From an uncultured Pelagibacteraceae bacterium (GTDB lineage Bacteria; Pseudomonadota; Alphaproteobacteria; Pelagibacterales; Pelagibacteraceae): 64,000 bases of DNA. The position numbers and the translations under genes were made by a program. The stretch is from contig CACMOQ010000006.1 of assembly GCA_902615445.1 (NCBI GenBank), positions 1 through 64,000 on the forward strand. The letters are read 5' to 3'. Below the pieces are notes generated by a model. The model was not told where the DNA came from. It worked only from the letters and a program-made list of their open reading frames with translations, and did no database searches. Of this stretch, positions 27,376 to 35,957 are shown piece by piece. Each line of letters starts with the position of its first letter. Within the stretch, counting starts at the first letter, position 1.

Positions 27376-28301
27376 GAAATATCTAAATTTTTAATATCTT
27401 CTTCACTATTAATTGATTTAACATTTACTTTCCTATCAATTCTTTTTATTAATCCTGACAAAACTTTACCTGGCCCAATTTCAATAAAATTTTTAACTCC
27501 ATTGTTTATCATATTAACTACACTTTCTCTCCATCTAACCCTGTTTTCAATTTGTCTAATTAATAAATCTTTTATAACAGAAATATCTTTTACTGTATCA
27601 GCTGTTACATTAGACATCAAAATATTATGACCTTCGTCAAACTCAATTTTGTTTATTTCATCTCTCATAATTCTTGTGGCATTGCCCATTAATTCACAAT
27701 GAAATGGAGCACTTACTGGAAGTTTAATATTCCTTATATTCATAGATTTTAAAATTCCTGTTAAAATATCTAAATCTTTTAACTTTCCACTAACTACTAT
27801 TTGACCCTCAGAATTATCATTTGCAATTTGGAAATTACAATATTCTTTGTTCTCAGATATTATATCCTCAATTTTTTTAATATTAGTTCCTAAAATTGCA
27901 ATCATTCCTCCAATACCTCTTGGTACTGCGTTCTGCATTGCATCTCCTCTTGCTTTTAAAATTTTCAAAGTATCAGAGAATTTTATATATCCAGCACAAG
28001 ATAATGCTGAATATTCTCCCAAAGAATGTCCAGCAAAAAAATTAGCTTTATTTAAGTTAATATCAAACTCTTTTTTTATAACATTAAAGATTGAATAACT
28101 TATCAAAAAAATTGCTGGTTGTGTATTAAAAGTTAAATCTAAATCAGATTTTGGGCCTTCCAATATTAGTTTAGATAATGGAAAGTTTAAAGTTTCGTCT
28201 GCTTCTTTAAAATAATTTTTAACCAAATTATATTTTTCATAAAAGGTTTTTCCCATTCCCACTTCTTGTGAGCCCTGTCCTGGAAAAACTACTGAAAACA
28301 T
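27372..28301 (-). CDS. fabD: Malonyl-CoA:ACP transacylase
   Basis: Loads malonyl onto ACP. 309 aa starting FSVVFPGQGSQEVGMG, with the nucleophile motif GHSLGEYSAL, RGDAMQNAVP, and the late PVSAPFHCELM that carries the catalytic His. First gene of fabD-fabG-acpP(-gmk), reading away from rpsF across an 84-bp spacer. A normal full-length member of the family. Confidence 0.96.
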   Translation of the reverse strand: MFSVVFPGQGSQEVGMGKTFYEKYNLVKNYFKEADETLNFPLSKLILEGPKSDLDLTFNTQPAIFLISYSIFNVIKKEFDINLNKANFFAGHSLGEYSALSCAGYIKFSDTLKILKARGDAMQNAVPRGIGGMIAILGTNIKKIEDIISENKEYCNFQIANDNSEGQIVVSGKLKDLDILTGILKSMNIRNIKLPVSAPFHCELMGNATRIMRDEINKIEFDEGHNILMSNVTADTVKDISVIKDLLIRQIENRVRWRESVVNMINNGVKNFIEIGPGKVLSGLIKRIDRKVNVKSINSEEDIKNLDIS

Positions 28302-28385
28302 TTAAAATTCTTTATTTTTAAGTTATTTAGCTATTGTAATTAAATTATTATAATAGTATATCCACTTTTTTTATAAAAAATAAAC
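28302..28385. promoter_or_regulatory. fabD-rpsF divergent promoter region
   Basis: The 84-bp spacer contains a consensus-like TATAAT at 28349-28354 on the plus strand, about 30 nt before the rpsF ATG, a good position for the ribosomal operon promoter. No clear -35 hexamer lies 16-18 nt upstream of it. It is followed by a T-rich leader. No S6/S18-binding leader hairpin was recognised. Confidence 0.4.
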
Positions 28386-28736
28386 ATGAATTTATACGAA
28401 CATACAATCATAGCTAGACAAGATACATCGCCAAACGAAATCAAACTATTAACAGAAAAATACTCAAAAATAGTCGAAAAAAATAAAGGTGAAATAATTA
28501 AAACTGAAAATTGGGGCTTAATTAATTTATCATATTTAATAAAAAAAAATAAAAAAGGAAGCTACATACACTTTAAAATTAAAGGTGATGGTAAAATGAT
28601 AGATGAATTAGAAAAAAACGAGTCTATTGATAAAAAATTATTAAGATACTTAACAGTTAAAGTAAAAAAATTTGATTTAGATGCTAATTATTTTAGTTCA
28701 AAAAAAGAAGATATTGAGAAAAAAAAAGATAATTAA
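28386..28736 (+). CDS. rpsF: Ribosomal protein bS6
   Basis: Small-subunit protein that pairs with bS18 on the 16S rRNA platform. 116 aa with the typical N-terminus [19 protein letters not shown] and [23 protein letters not shown] charged C-terminal tail ([11 protein letters not shown]) follows the fold. First gene of rpsF-rpsR-rplI, with 8 bp to rpsR. No priB lies between rpsF and rpsR, unlike E. coli. Confidence 0.96.
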   Translation: MNLYEHTIIARQDTSPNEIKLLTEKYSKIVEKNKGEIIKTENWGLINLSYLIKKNKKGSYIHFKIKGDGKMIDELEKNESIDKKLLRYLTVKVKKFDLDANYFSSKKEDIEKKKDN

Positions 28737-28744
28737 AATCAACT

Positions 28745-29023
28745 ATGCCTAAAAGACAAAAACAAAGTAATAATAAAAAAGGTAAGCAAAGTAATTTTGC
28801 TAAACTAAGTATTTTTCAACCAAATAAATATAAATTTAAAAAAGCATGTCCACTTTCAATTAAAGGTGCGCCAGAAATAAATTACAAAAATATAAAATTA
28901 TTAAAAAAATATATTTCTGAAAATGGAAAAATTTTACCTTCAAGAATAACAAATGTATGCCAAAAAAAACAAAGAGAGTTATCTTTGTCAATTAAAAGAG
29001 CAAGAAATCTTGCGCTGCTATAA
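28745..29023 (+). CDS. rpsR: Ribosomal protein bS18
   Basis: Partner of bS6. 92 aa with a basic N-terminal extension ([16 protein letters not shown]), then [40 protein letters not shown], the conserved S18 core, and [17 protein letters not shown]. Somewhat longer than E. coli S18 owing to the basic N-terminus. Its stop overlaps the rplI start by one base (TAATG). Confidence 0.96.
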   Translation: MPKRQKQSNNKKGKQSNFAKLSIFQPNKYKFKKACPLSIKGAPEINYKNIKLLKKYISENGKILPSRITNVCQKKQRELSLSIKRARNLALL

Positions 29024-29481
29024 TGAAAGTAATTTTACTAGAAAATATTAAAAGAATTGGTTCTATTGGTGAAGTCATTAATGTTAAAAGAGGATTTGCT
29101 AGGAATTATTTAATAGCTAACAAAAAAGCTCTCTACGCTTCAAAACAAAATATTTCTGAAGTTAAAAAAATCAAGACAGAACTTTCGAAAAAAGATAACG
29201 AAAAAAAACAAATCGCAAAATCTGTTTTTGAAAAAATTAATAAGAAACAATACACAGTAAAAAAGTTAAGTACTGAAAATAATGAGCTTTATGGTTCAGT
29301 TAAGCCTACAGAAATCTCTAAATTAATTTTTAAAGAAGATAAAATTGAAATAAAGCCATCAATGATACAGCCAATCACTGAGATTAAGTCTTTGGGTAAA
29401 TTTAAAGTAAAAATATATTTACACTCAGAAGTTGATGCTGACATTATGATAAATGTTGAATCATCTGAGGCTATTCAATAA
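29023..29481 (+). CDS. rplI: Ribosomal protein bL9
   Basis: Large-subunit protein near L1 that influences frame maintenance. 152 aa: N-terminal domain [31 protein letters not shown] with the standard L9 signature, a long connecting helix, and a C-terminal rRNA-binding domain (GSVKPTEISKLI). Complete. The start overlaps the rpsR stop. A 67-bp spacer separates it from dnaB. Confidence 0.96.
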   Translation: MKVILLENIKRIGSIGEVINVKRGFARNYLIANKKALYASKQNISEVKKIKTELSKKDNEKKQIAKSVFEKINKKQYTVKKLSTENNELYGSVKPTEISKLIFKEDKIEIKPSMIQPITEIKSLGKFKVKIYLHSEVDADIMINVESSEAIQ

Positions 29482-29548
29482 TTATACAATTTTCTCCCCA
29501 AGTTATTTTGTTAATTTATTATAAATCAAAACCTTGATATGTTTATTA

Positions 29549-30967
29549 ATGGACAGAAATCTTAGTATTGTAAAAGATAATATCAAAGAACTTCCAAATA
29601 ATATTGAAGCTGAACAAGCTGTAATTGGCTCTATATTAGTTTCTAATGAACTTTTTGATGAAATAAATACAATCATATCAAGTGTAAATTTTTATGATCC
29701 AATGCATCAAAAAATTTTCAATTCTATTGAAAATTTAATTTATAAGGGAACATTAGCTAATCCTATTACTTTAAAGAACTATTTTGAAAATGAAAAAGAT
29801 GATTTAAACATTCCAGAATATTTAATTAAAATTACAAAATTTTCTACATCAACCAGACAAGCCATTGAATATTCTAAAATCATATATGATATGTTTGTCA
29901 GAAGAGAATTAATCAAAATTTCTGAGCAAACTATCGACACAGCTAAACAAAATCATTTGGATACCAATGGTCAAAATATAATAGAAAATTCTGAAAAATT
30001 ATTATTTGATCTTGCTGAAAACGGATCATTCAACTCATCACTAGTTAAATTTGATGAGGCTATGAAACAAACTATCGAAATGGCATCTGCCGCTTATAAA
30101 AATGAAGAGGGTATTGTTGGAGTTCCAACAGGATTAAGAGATTTAGACGATAGACTTGGAGGTTTACATCAATCAGATTTAATTATTATAGCTGGACGTC
30201 CTTCAATGGGAAAGACCGCACTCGCTACAAATATTGCTTTTAATGCAGCACAAAAATTATTAGAAAATGGAAAAAAATCTTCTATTGCTTTTTTTTCATT
30301 AGAAATGTCATCGGAACAATTATCTACTAGAATATTAGCAGAACAATCAAGAATCAAATCAAATGATATAAGGAGAGGGAGAATTTCAAATGATCAATTT
30401 GATAAATTTATAGAAACTTCAAAGAATATTTCTGAGCTACCATTATATATAGATGAAACCCCTGCAATTAATATCGCTGCAATGAGTAATAGGGCAAGAC
30501 GAATTAAAAGATTATTTGGACTAGATATGATTGTTGTAGATTACATTCAGTTAATGAAAGGAACTTTTAACAATAAAGATGGAAGAGTCCAAGAAATTTC
30601 AGAAATAACTCAGGGATTAAAGGCAATAGCAAAAGAGTTATCTGTGCCAGTTTTAGCGCTTTCACAATTATCAAGAGCAGTAGAACAAAGAGACGATAAA
30701 AAACCTCAATTATCAGATTTAAGAGAGTCTGGCTCAATTGAACAAGATGCAGATGTTGTAATGTTTGTTTATAGAGAGGCTTACTACCTTGAGCGAAAAG
30801 AGCCTAGACCTGCAACAGTAGAACATGCTGAATGGCAGGCTAAAATGAATGAGGTATCAAACCTAGCCGAAATAATAATAAGCAAACAGAGACACGGTCC
30901 TACTGGGAATATAATGTTAGAATTTGAGGCAATGTTTACTAAATTTAAGGATACTCAAATTAGTTAA
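29549..30967 (+). CDS. dnaB: Replicative DNA helicase DnaB
   Basis: Hexameric 5'-3' helicase at the fork. N-terminal DnaB domain (PNNIEAEQAVIGSIL), helicase domain with Walker A GRPSMGKTALATN, Walker B MIVVDYIQLM and the arginine-finger region ESGSIEQDADVVMFVYR. No intein is visible. The track starts at 29534 on a TTG. I prefer the ATG at 29549 (MDRNLSIVKDN), giving 472 aa. The rplI-dnaB neighbourhood is widely conserved. The stop is followed 22 nt later by the RND exporter gene. Confidence 0.96.
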   Translation: MDRNLSIVKDNIKELPNNIEAEQAVIGSILVSNELFDEINTIISSVNFYDPMHQKIFNSIENLIYKGTLANPITLKNYFENEKDDLNIPEYLIKITKFSTSTRQAIEYSKIIYDMFVRRELIKISEQTIDTAKQNHLDTNGQNIIENSEKLLFDLAENGSFNSSLVKFDEAMKQTIEMASAAYKNEEGIVGVPTGLRDLDDRLGGLHQSDLIIIAGRPSMGKTALATNIAFNAAQKLLENGKKSSIAFFSLEMSSEQLSTRILAEQSRIKSNDIRRGRISNDQFDKFIETSKNISELPLYIDETPAINIAAMSNRARRIKRLFGLDMIVVDYIQLMKGTFNNKDGRVQEISEITQGLKAIAKELSVPVLALSQLSRAVEQRDDKKPQLSDLRESGSIEQDADVVMFVYREAYYLERKEPRPATVEHAEWQAKMNEVSNLAEIIISKQRHGPTGNIMLEFEAMFTKFKDTQIS

Positions 30968-30989
30968 AGTAAAATATAAAAGAGCTATA

Positions 30990-33377
30990 ATGATAGCTAG
31001 TTTATATCAAAATCTTATTCTCAAAAACCCAAAAATAGTTTTTCTTTTATTAATAGTTACCTTAGTGAGTTTTGGAAATTATTCAAAAGATTTTAGATTA
31101 GATGCTTCTTCAGAAACTTTATTAATAGAGGGTGATCCAGATTTAGAATATCTACGAGAAATTACTGATAGGTACGGATCAAAAGAATTTTTAGTTCTAA
31201 CTTATACCCCTAATGAGGATATGATATCAGAAAGCTCAATAAATAATTTACTGAGTTTAAAATATAAAATTCAAAGTTTAGATTGGGTTTACAGTGTTGT
31301 CACTCTCTTAGATATACCACTTTTGAATAGTTCTGATGAATCTCTACAGGAAAGATTAGAGAATTTTAAAACCCTCAAAGACGAGGGTGTAGATAGAGAG
31401 AGGGGTTTTAAAGAAATCCTAGATAGTCCTGTATTTAGGAATTTTGTTATTAGCGAAGACGGTAAAACTAGCGGGATCATTGTGAATTTAAAAAAAAGCA
31501 AAGAACTAAAAGACATCAAAAACAAGACAAAAAAAGAAATAGAAGACTTTAAAGATGACATAAAAAAACAAAACCATAAAAACATAGTTGAAATAAGAAA
31601 TGTAATTAAAAGCTATGAAAATGTTGGAAAAATCTTTTTAGGTGGGATTCCAATGATTGCTGATGACATGATGACGTTTATAAAAAGTGACATTATAGTT
31701 TTTGGTTTGGGTGTTTTTGTATTTATTGTTTTTACCTTATGGTTTGTATTTAGAAAATTAATTTGGATTATTGTTCCAATAAGCAGTTGTTTTTTTTCTG
31801 TCATAATAATGATGGGGATACTTGGATTGCTTAATTGGAAAGTTACAGTAATTTCGTCAAACTTTATAGCTCTTATGTTAATTTTAACAATGGCAATGAA
31901 TATTCATATGAGCACCCGTTTTTTACAGTTAAGAGAAAGCTTTCCTAAAAAAAATATTTTTGACCTAATCTTATTGACTACAAAAAAGATGTTTTGGCCA
32001 ATTTTATATACAGCTCTTACTACAATAATTGCTTTTTTATCTCTTATATTTAGTGAAATAAAACCGATTATAGATTTTGGATGGATGATGACCTTTGGAT
32101 TGATAACTTCTTTCATAATTACTTTCACATTACTCCCTACACTAATTAATTTTGTTCCAGAGGGAAATATTTCTTCAGATAAATATAAAGAGTCAAAAAT
32201 AACTAGTTTTTTCTCAAAGATTTCACAAAACAATCAAATAACAATTTTTATTGTTACTGGAATAATAATAATTATAAGTTTAATAGGAATAAGCCGTCTA
32301 GAGGTTGAAAATAGTTTTATCAACTACTTTAATAAAAAAACTGAAATATATAAAGGCATGAAGTTGATAGATGAAAAACTAGGTGGAACTACACCATTAG
32401 AAGTAATTTTAAAATTTCCAAAGCAAGAGGACGTAAAAAATGAGGAAGATGATGAGTTTGAGGATTGGGAGGACGATAATGAAAACGATAAAGAGAAATA
32501 TTGGTTTACTAAAGACAAAATAGATAAAATAGCCTCGGTGCACAATTATCTAGATAGTCTTCCACAGATAGGTAAGGTTTTATCTTTTTCCTCAATAATT
32601 GATGTTGCAACAATGCTCAACAACAATAAACCACTAGGAAGTTTAGAATTGGGCGTACTGTATTCTAAGATACCTGATAATATAAAAACAGAAATTGTTG
32701 ATCCGTACATCTCTATAAATGATAATGAAGCTCGAATTAGTCTAAGAATAATTGACTCACAAGAAAATTTGCGAAGAAATGATTTATTAAAAAAGATTAA
32801 CTACGACCTCAAAAATAAAATTGGATTAAAGGAAAACGAATACAAGCTTGCAGGTGTTTTAATTTTATTCAACAATTTACTTCAGAGTCTCTTTAAGTCC
32901 CAAATATTGACTTTAGGTTTAGTCATGATTGGTATATTTGCAATGTTTTTAATTCTTTTTAGAAATATTAAATTATCTTTAATTGGAGTTGTACCAAATT
33001 TTATAGCTGCATTTTTTATATTAGGTATAATTGGTCTGTTAGGAATCCCGTTAGATATGATGACAATTACCATAGCCGCAATTACTATTGGTATTGCTGT
33101 AGATAATAGTATCCATTACATTTATAGATTTAAGGAGGAATTTAATATTTTAAGGGATTACAAATCGACTATCAAAACTTGTCATGCTACAGTAGGTAAA
33201 GCTATTTTGAATACTTCAGTGACAATAGTTTTTGGTTTCTCAATATTGGTTTTATCTAAGTTTATTCCAACAATTTACTTTGGTATCTTTACAGGTCTTG
33301 CTATGTTGTTGGCGATGGTATCAGTTTTGACCTTATTGCCATCTTTAATACTTTTTATAAAACCTTTTGGAAAATAA
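30990..33377 (+). CDS. RND/MMPL-family exporter
   Basis: About 795 aa from the preferred ATG at 30990 (MIASLYQNLI). The track's start at 30924 would put 22 residues inside dnaB. Two repeated halves each have one helix, a large periplasmic domain and five clustered helices: about residues 17-35, 230-390, 425-445 and 645-790. The MMPL-type signature is clear in the N-half (FDFRLDASSETLL-type segment and DLEYLREITDRYGS). The second periplasmic domain holds a very acidic stretch (EEDDEFEDWEDDNEND). The family exports lipids such as hopanoids (HpnN) or acts as a proton-driven efflux pump. The substrate cannot be set from sequence, and no membrane-fusion partner is adjacent. Confidence 0.83.
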   Translation: MIASLYQNLILKNPKIVFLLLIVTLVSFGNYSKDFRLDASSETLLIEGDPDLEYLREITDRYGSKEFLVLTYTPNEDMISESSINNLLSLKYKIQSLDWVYSVVTLLDIPLLNSSDESLQERLENFKTLKDEGVDRERGFKEILDSPVFRNFVISEDGKTSGIIVNLKKSKELKDIKNKTKKEIEDFKDDIKKQNHKNIVEIRNVIKSYENVGKIFLGGIPMIADDMMTFIKSDIIVFGLGVFVFIVFTLWFVFRKLIWIIVPISSCFFSVIIMMGILGLLNWKVTVISSNFIALMLILTMAMNIHMSTRFLQLRESFPKKNIFDLILLTTKKMFWPILYTALTTIIAFLSLIFSEIKPIIDFGWMMTFGLITSFIITFTLLPTLINFVPEGNISSDKYKESKITSFFSKISQNNQITIFIVTGIIIIISLIGISRLEVENSFINYFNKKTEIYKGMKLIDEKLGGTTPLEVILKFPKQEDVKNEEDDEFEDWEDDNENDKEKYWFTKDKIDKIASVHNYLDSLPQIGKVLSFSSIIDVATMLNNNKPLGSLELGVLYSKIPDNIKTEIVDPYISINDNEARISLRIIDSQENLRRNDLLKKINYDLKNKIGLKENEYKLAGVLILFNNLLQSLFKSQILTLGLVMIGIFAMFLILFRNIKLSLIGVVPNFIAAFFILGIIGLLGIPLDMMTITIAAITIGIAVDNSIHYIYRFKEEFNILRDYKSTIKTCHATVGKAILNTSVTIVFGFSILVLSKFIPTIYFGIFTGLAMLLAMVSVLTLLPSLILFIKPFGK

Positions 33378-33383
33378 TTATTT

Positions 33384-33929
33384 ATGATTGAAATTTTAAG
33401 GGAATTTTACAATTCCATATCAATTATAGATTTAATTTACTTAATTTTAACAATTTTGTCACTAGTCAAATGTTATAGAATGGGATTTGTGCTTAGTATT
33501 TTGGCAATGAGCAAATGGTTATTTGCATATATCATGACACTAATCATTTTTCCAAAGGCAAAACCTTACGTAAAAGATATAATTGATAGTGAATATATTT
33601 TAGATATTGTTTTGGGCATTCTGATTTTTGTAATTATAATATTTCTTGTATTGCTTATTAGTAAAGGGATAAGTAAAGCAATTAAGTATACAGGACTTGG
33701 AACATTGGACTCTATATTTGGATTCTTTTTTGGATTTGTAAGATCATATATAATAGCTATTTGCCTATTTTCAGCTATACACATAGTCTATAACTATGAT
33801 AAATGGCCGACTAATTTAAATAAATCATACATCTTTCCATATTTAGAAAAAGGTAGTAATTATTTATTAAAAGAATTTCCTAATGAAAAAAGTTATCAAG
33901 ACTCAAAAGAAAAAATTGAAGAGCTTTAA
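33384..33929 (+). CDS. cvpA: CvpA family membrane protein
   Basis: 181 aa with four hydrophobic segments at about residues 12-30, 40-60, 73-95 and 105-130 and the family pattern YRMGFVLSILAMSKW and LGTLDSIFGFFFGFVRSYII. CvpA was named for colicin V production. Its role is envelope-related but unsettled. It is next to purF in many proteobacteria, as here. The purF ATG lies 47 nt inside its 3' end, a long overlap. Confidence 0.9.
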   Translation: MIEILREFYNSISIIDLIYLILTILSLVKCYRMGFVLSILAMSKWLFAYIMTLIIFPKAKPYVKDIIDSEYILDIVLGILIFVIIIFLVLLISKGISKAIKYTGLGTLDSIFGFFFGFVRSYIIAICLFSAIHIVYNYDKWPTNLNKSYIFPYLEKGSNYLLKEFPNEKSYQDSKEKIEEL

Positions 33930-35364
33930 CTCAAAATTTAAAGAGGAATGTGGTGTATTTGGTATAAGCAATGCTAAAGATGCTTCAGCTTTGACTGCGC
34001 TTGGTCTTCACGCTCTACAGCATCGTGGACAAGAGGGATGTGGTATAGTTACTTTTGATGGCGAAAAATATTTTTCAGAAAAAAGATTTGGTTTAGTTGG
34101 TGATAATTTTAATAAAGAAAAAGTACTAAATAATCTTAAGGGTGATTATGCTATTGGTCATAATCGATATAGTACAACTGGTAATAATACTCTAAGAAAT
34201 ATTCAACCCTTTTTCGCTGATACAAATGCTGGTGGTATCGGGGTTGCCCACAATGGAAATTTAACGAATTCAATTTATCTAAGAAATAAACTAGTTGAAG
34301 ATGGCGCAATATTTTATACTACCTCAGATACTGAGACTATTGTTCAATTAATAGCTAAATCAAAAAGATCTAAAACAATTGATAAGGTTGTAGATGCAAT
34401 ATTTCAAATACAAGGTGGATATGCTTTAGTCATGTTAACTCAAACTTCTTTAATTGGAGTTAGAGATCCTTATGGAATTAGGCCACTAGTAATAGGCAAA
34501 TTAGGAAGTAGCTATGTGTTAGCATCAGAGACCTGTGCTTTAGATATTATTGGAGCAAAATTTATAAGAGAAGTAGAAAATGGTGAAATTGTTTTAATAG
34601 AAAATAATCAACTATCAAGTATCAAACCTTTTCCCCCAAAAAAAATTAGACCATGTGTGTTTGAATATATTTATTTTGCAAGACCGGACAGTCTTATAAA
34701 TAACAAAACCGCTTATGAACATAGAAAAAATTTAGGAAAAGAACTTGCTGAAGAAAATGATATTGATGCAGATATCGTTGTGCCCGTTCCGGACTCTGGA
34801 AATGCAGCAGCTTTAGGATTTTCCCAAAAATTAAAGATTAATTTTGAACATGGATTAATAAGAAATCATTATGTGGGCAGAACTTTTATTGAGCCAAGTC
34901 AGAAAATTAGAAGCTTAGGTGTTAAACTAAAGTTAAACGCTAATGAAACAACAATTAAAAATAAAAAAATAATTCTAGTAGATGACTCTTTAGTTAGAGG
35001 AACAACATCTCTTAAGATTGTTAAAATGCTTTATGATGCTGGCGCAAAAGAAGTCCATGTGAGAATAGCTTGTCCAGAAATTAAATACCCAGATTTTTAT
35101 GGAGTTGACACACCAACTAAAAAAGAATTGTTAGCTGCAAATAAATCAAATGATGAGATTTGCAAATATATTGGGGCTAGGTCTTTAAAGTTCTTATCTA
35201 TAAATGGTTTATACAGAGCTATTGGCTTTGACAAGAGAAATGAAACTTATCCTCAATTAACTGATCATTACTTTACAGGTGACTACCCAATTAAACCTGT
35301 TGATGAACTTGGTGATAGCAAGATTACTCAATTATCTTTACTAAGCACGGTATCAAACAACTAG
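33883..35364 (+). CDS. purF: Amidophosphoribosyltransferase
   Basis: First committed step of purine synthesis: PRPP plus glutamine to phosphoribosylamine. 493 aa. The N-terminal nucleophile glutaminase begins at EECGVFGI, with the presumed catalytic Cys at position 23 after removal of a basic leader. HRGQEGCG and the PRPP loop IILVDDSLVRGTTS are present. Of the cysteines that hold the Fe-S cluster in Bacillus-type PurF, RPCVFEYIYFARP is kept, but the C-terminal CxxC is absent (YPQLTDHYFTGDYP), so no cluster is expected. A TTG at 33916 would give a leader of more usual length, so the start is uncertain. The HD gene follows at 3 bp. Confidence 0.95.
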   Translation: MKKVIKTQKKKLKSFNSKFKEECGVFGISNAKDASALTALGLHALQHRGQEGCGIVTFDGEKYFSEKRFGLVGDNFNKEKVLNNLKGDYAIGHNRYSTTGNNTLRNIQPFFADTNAGGIGVAHNGNLTNSIYLRNKLVEDGAIFYTTSDTETIVQLIAKSKRSKTIDKVVDAIFQIQGGYALVMLTQTSLIGVRDPYGIRPLVIGKLGSSYVLASETCALDIIGAKFIREVENGEIVLIENNQLSSIKPFPPKKIRPCVFEYIYFARPDSLINNKTAYEHRKNLGKELAEENDIDADIVVPVPDSGNAAALGFSQKLKINFEHGLIRNHYVGRTFIEPSQKIRSLGVKLKLNANETTIKNKKIILVDDSLVRGTTSLKIVKMLYDAGAKEVHVRIACPEIKYPDFYGVDTPTKKELLAANKSNDEICKYIGARSLKFLSINGLYRAIGFDKRNETYPQLTDHYFTGDYPIKPVDELGDSKITQLSLLSTVSNN

Positions 35365-35367
35365 ATT

Positions 35368-35925
35368 ATGAAAAAAGTTAGTTTTACAGAGATGAAAAAG
35401 GGAACTAAGGAGGATTACCTTTTTTTAGATAAATACGAAAAGGATTTTGCAAATAAGACAGCCGAAAGAATATTAAAATTTATGTCTAATCTCACTGAAA
35501 CTTTAGAGGGTTATCAAATTTCCAGATTAGAACATTCTCTTCAAAGTGCGACTAGAGCTTATAAAAATAAAGAAAGTGAAGAGATGGTAGTTGCTGCTTT
35601 ATTACATGATATTGGAGACGAATTAGCACCAATGAATCACTCCGAGTACGCTGCTGCAATTTTAAAACCTTATGTCTCAGAAAAAACTCATTGGATAATA
35701 GAAAAACATGGGGAATTTCAAATGTACTATTATGCTCACCACTTAGGAGGTAATAGAAATAAGAGAGACGAATATAAAGATCATAAATATTACCAAGCCA
35801 CTATTGATTTTTGTGAAAAATACGATCAAAGTTCCTTTGACCCAAACTATAAATCACTTCCTTTAGAATTTTTTAGGCCAATGGTAAAAAAAATTTTTTC
35901 TAGAAAGCCATATTCTTTACTTTAA
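35368..35925 (+). CDS. HD-domain protein (possible mixed-valent diiron oxygenase family)
   Basis: 185 aa with the HD signature: RLEHSLQSATRAYKN (first His), VAALLHDIGDELAPMNHSEYAA (HD pair and a further His) and WIIEKHGEFQMYYYAHHLGG. The extra histidines and the His-Leu-Gln-x-Ala-rich start resemble PhnZ- and inositol-oxygenase-like HD oxygenases rather than nucleotide phosphohydrolases. This is a pattern-based suggestion. It follows purF at 3 bp and probably shares its transcript. No phosphonate gene is adjacent. Confidence 0.75.
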   Translation: MKKVSFTEMKKGTKEDYLFLDKYEKDFANKTAERILKFMSNLTETLEGYQISRLEHSLQSATRAYKNKESEEMVVAALLHDIGDELAPMNHSEYAAAILKPYVSEKTHWIIEKHGEFQMYYYAHHLGGNRNKRDEYKDHKYYQATIDFCEKYDQSSFDPNYKSLPLEFFRPMVKKIFSRKPYSLL

Positions 35926-35957
35926 ATCTATTCATAAAGTATTATTAAGAGATACTA

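Noticed and set aside
31904-32233. 109-aa minus-strand ORF
   Set aside because: Entirely inside the RND/MMPL exporter coding region, with no family pattern and hydrophobic composition explained by the antisense of membrane helices.
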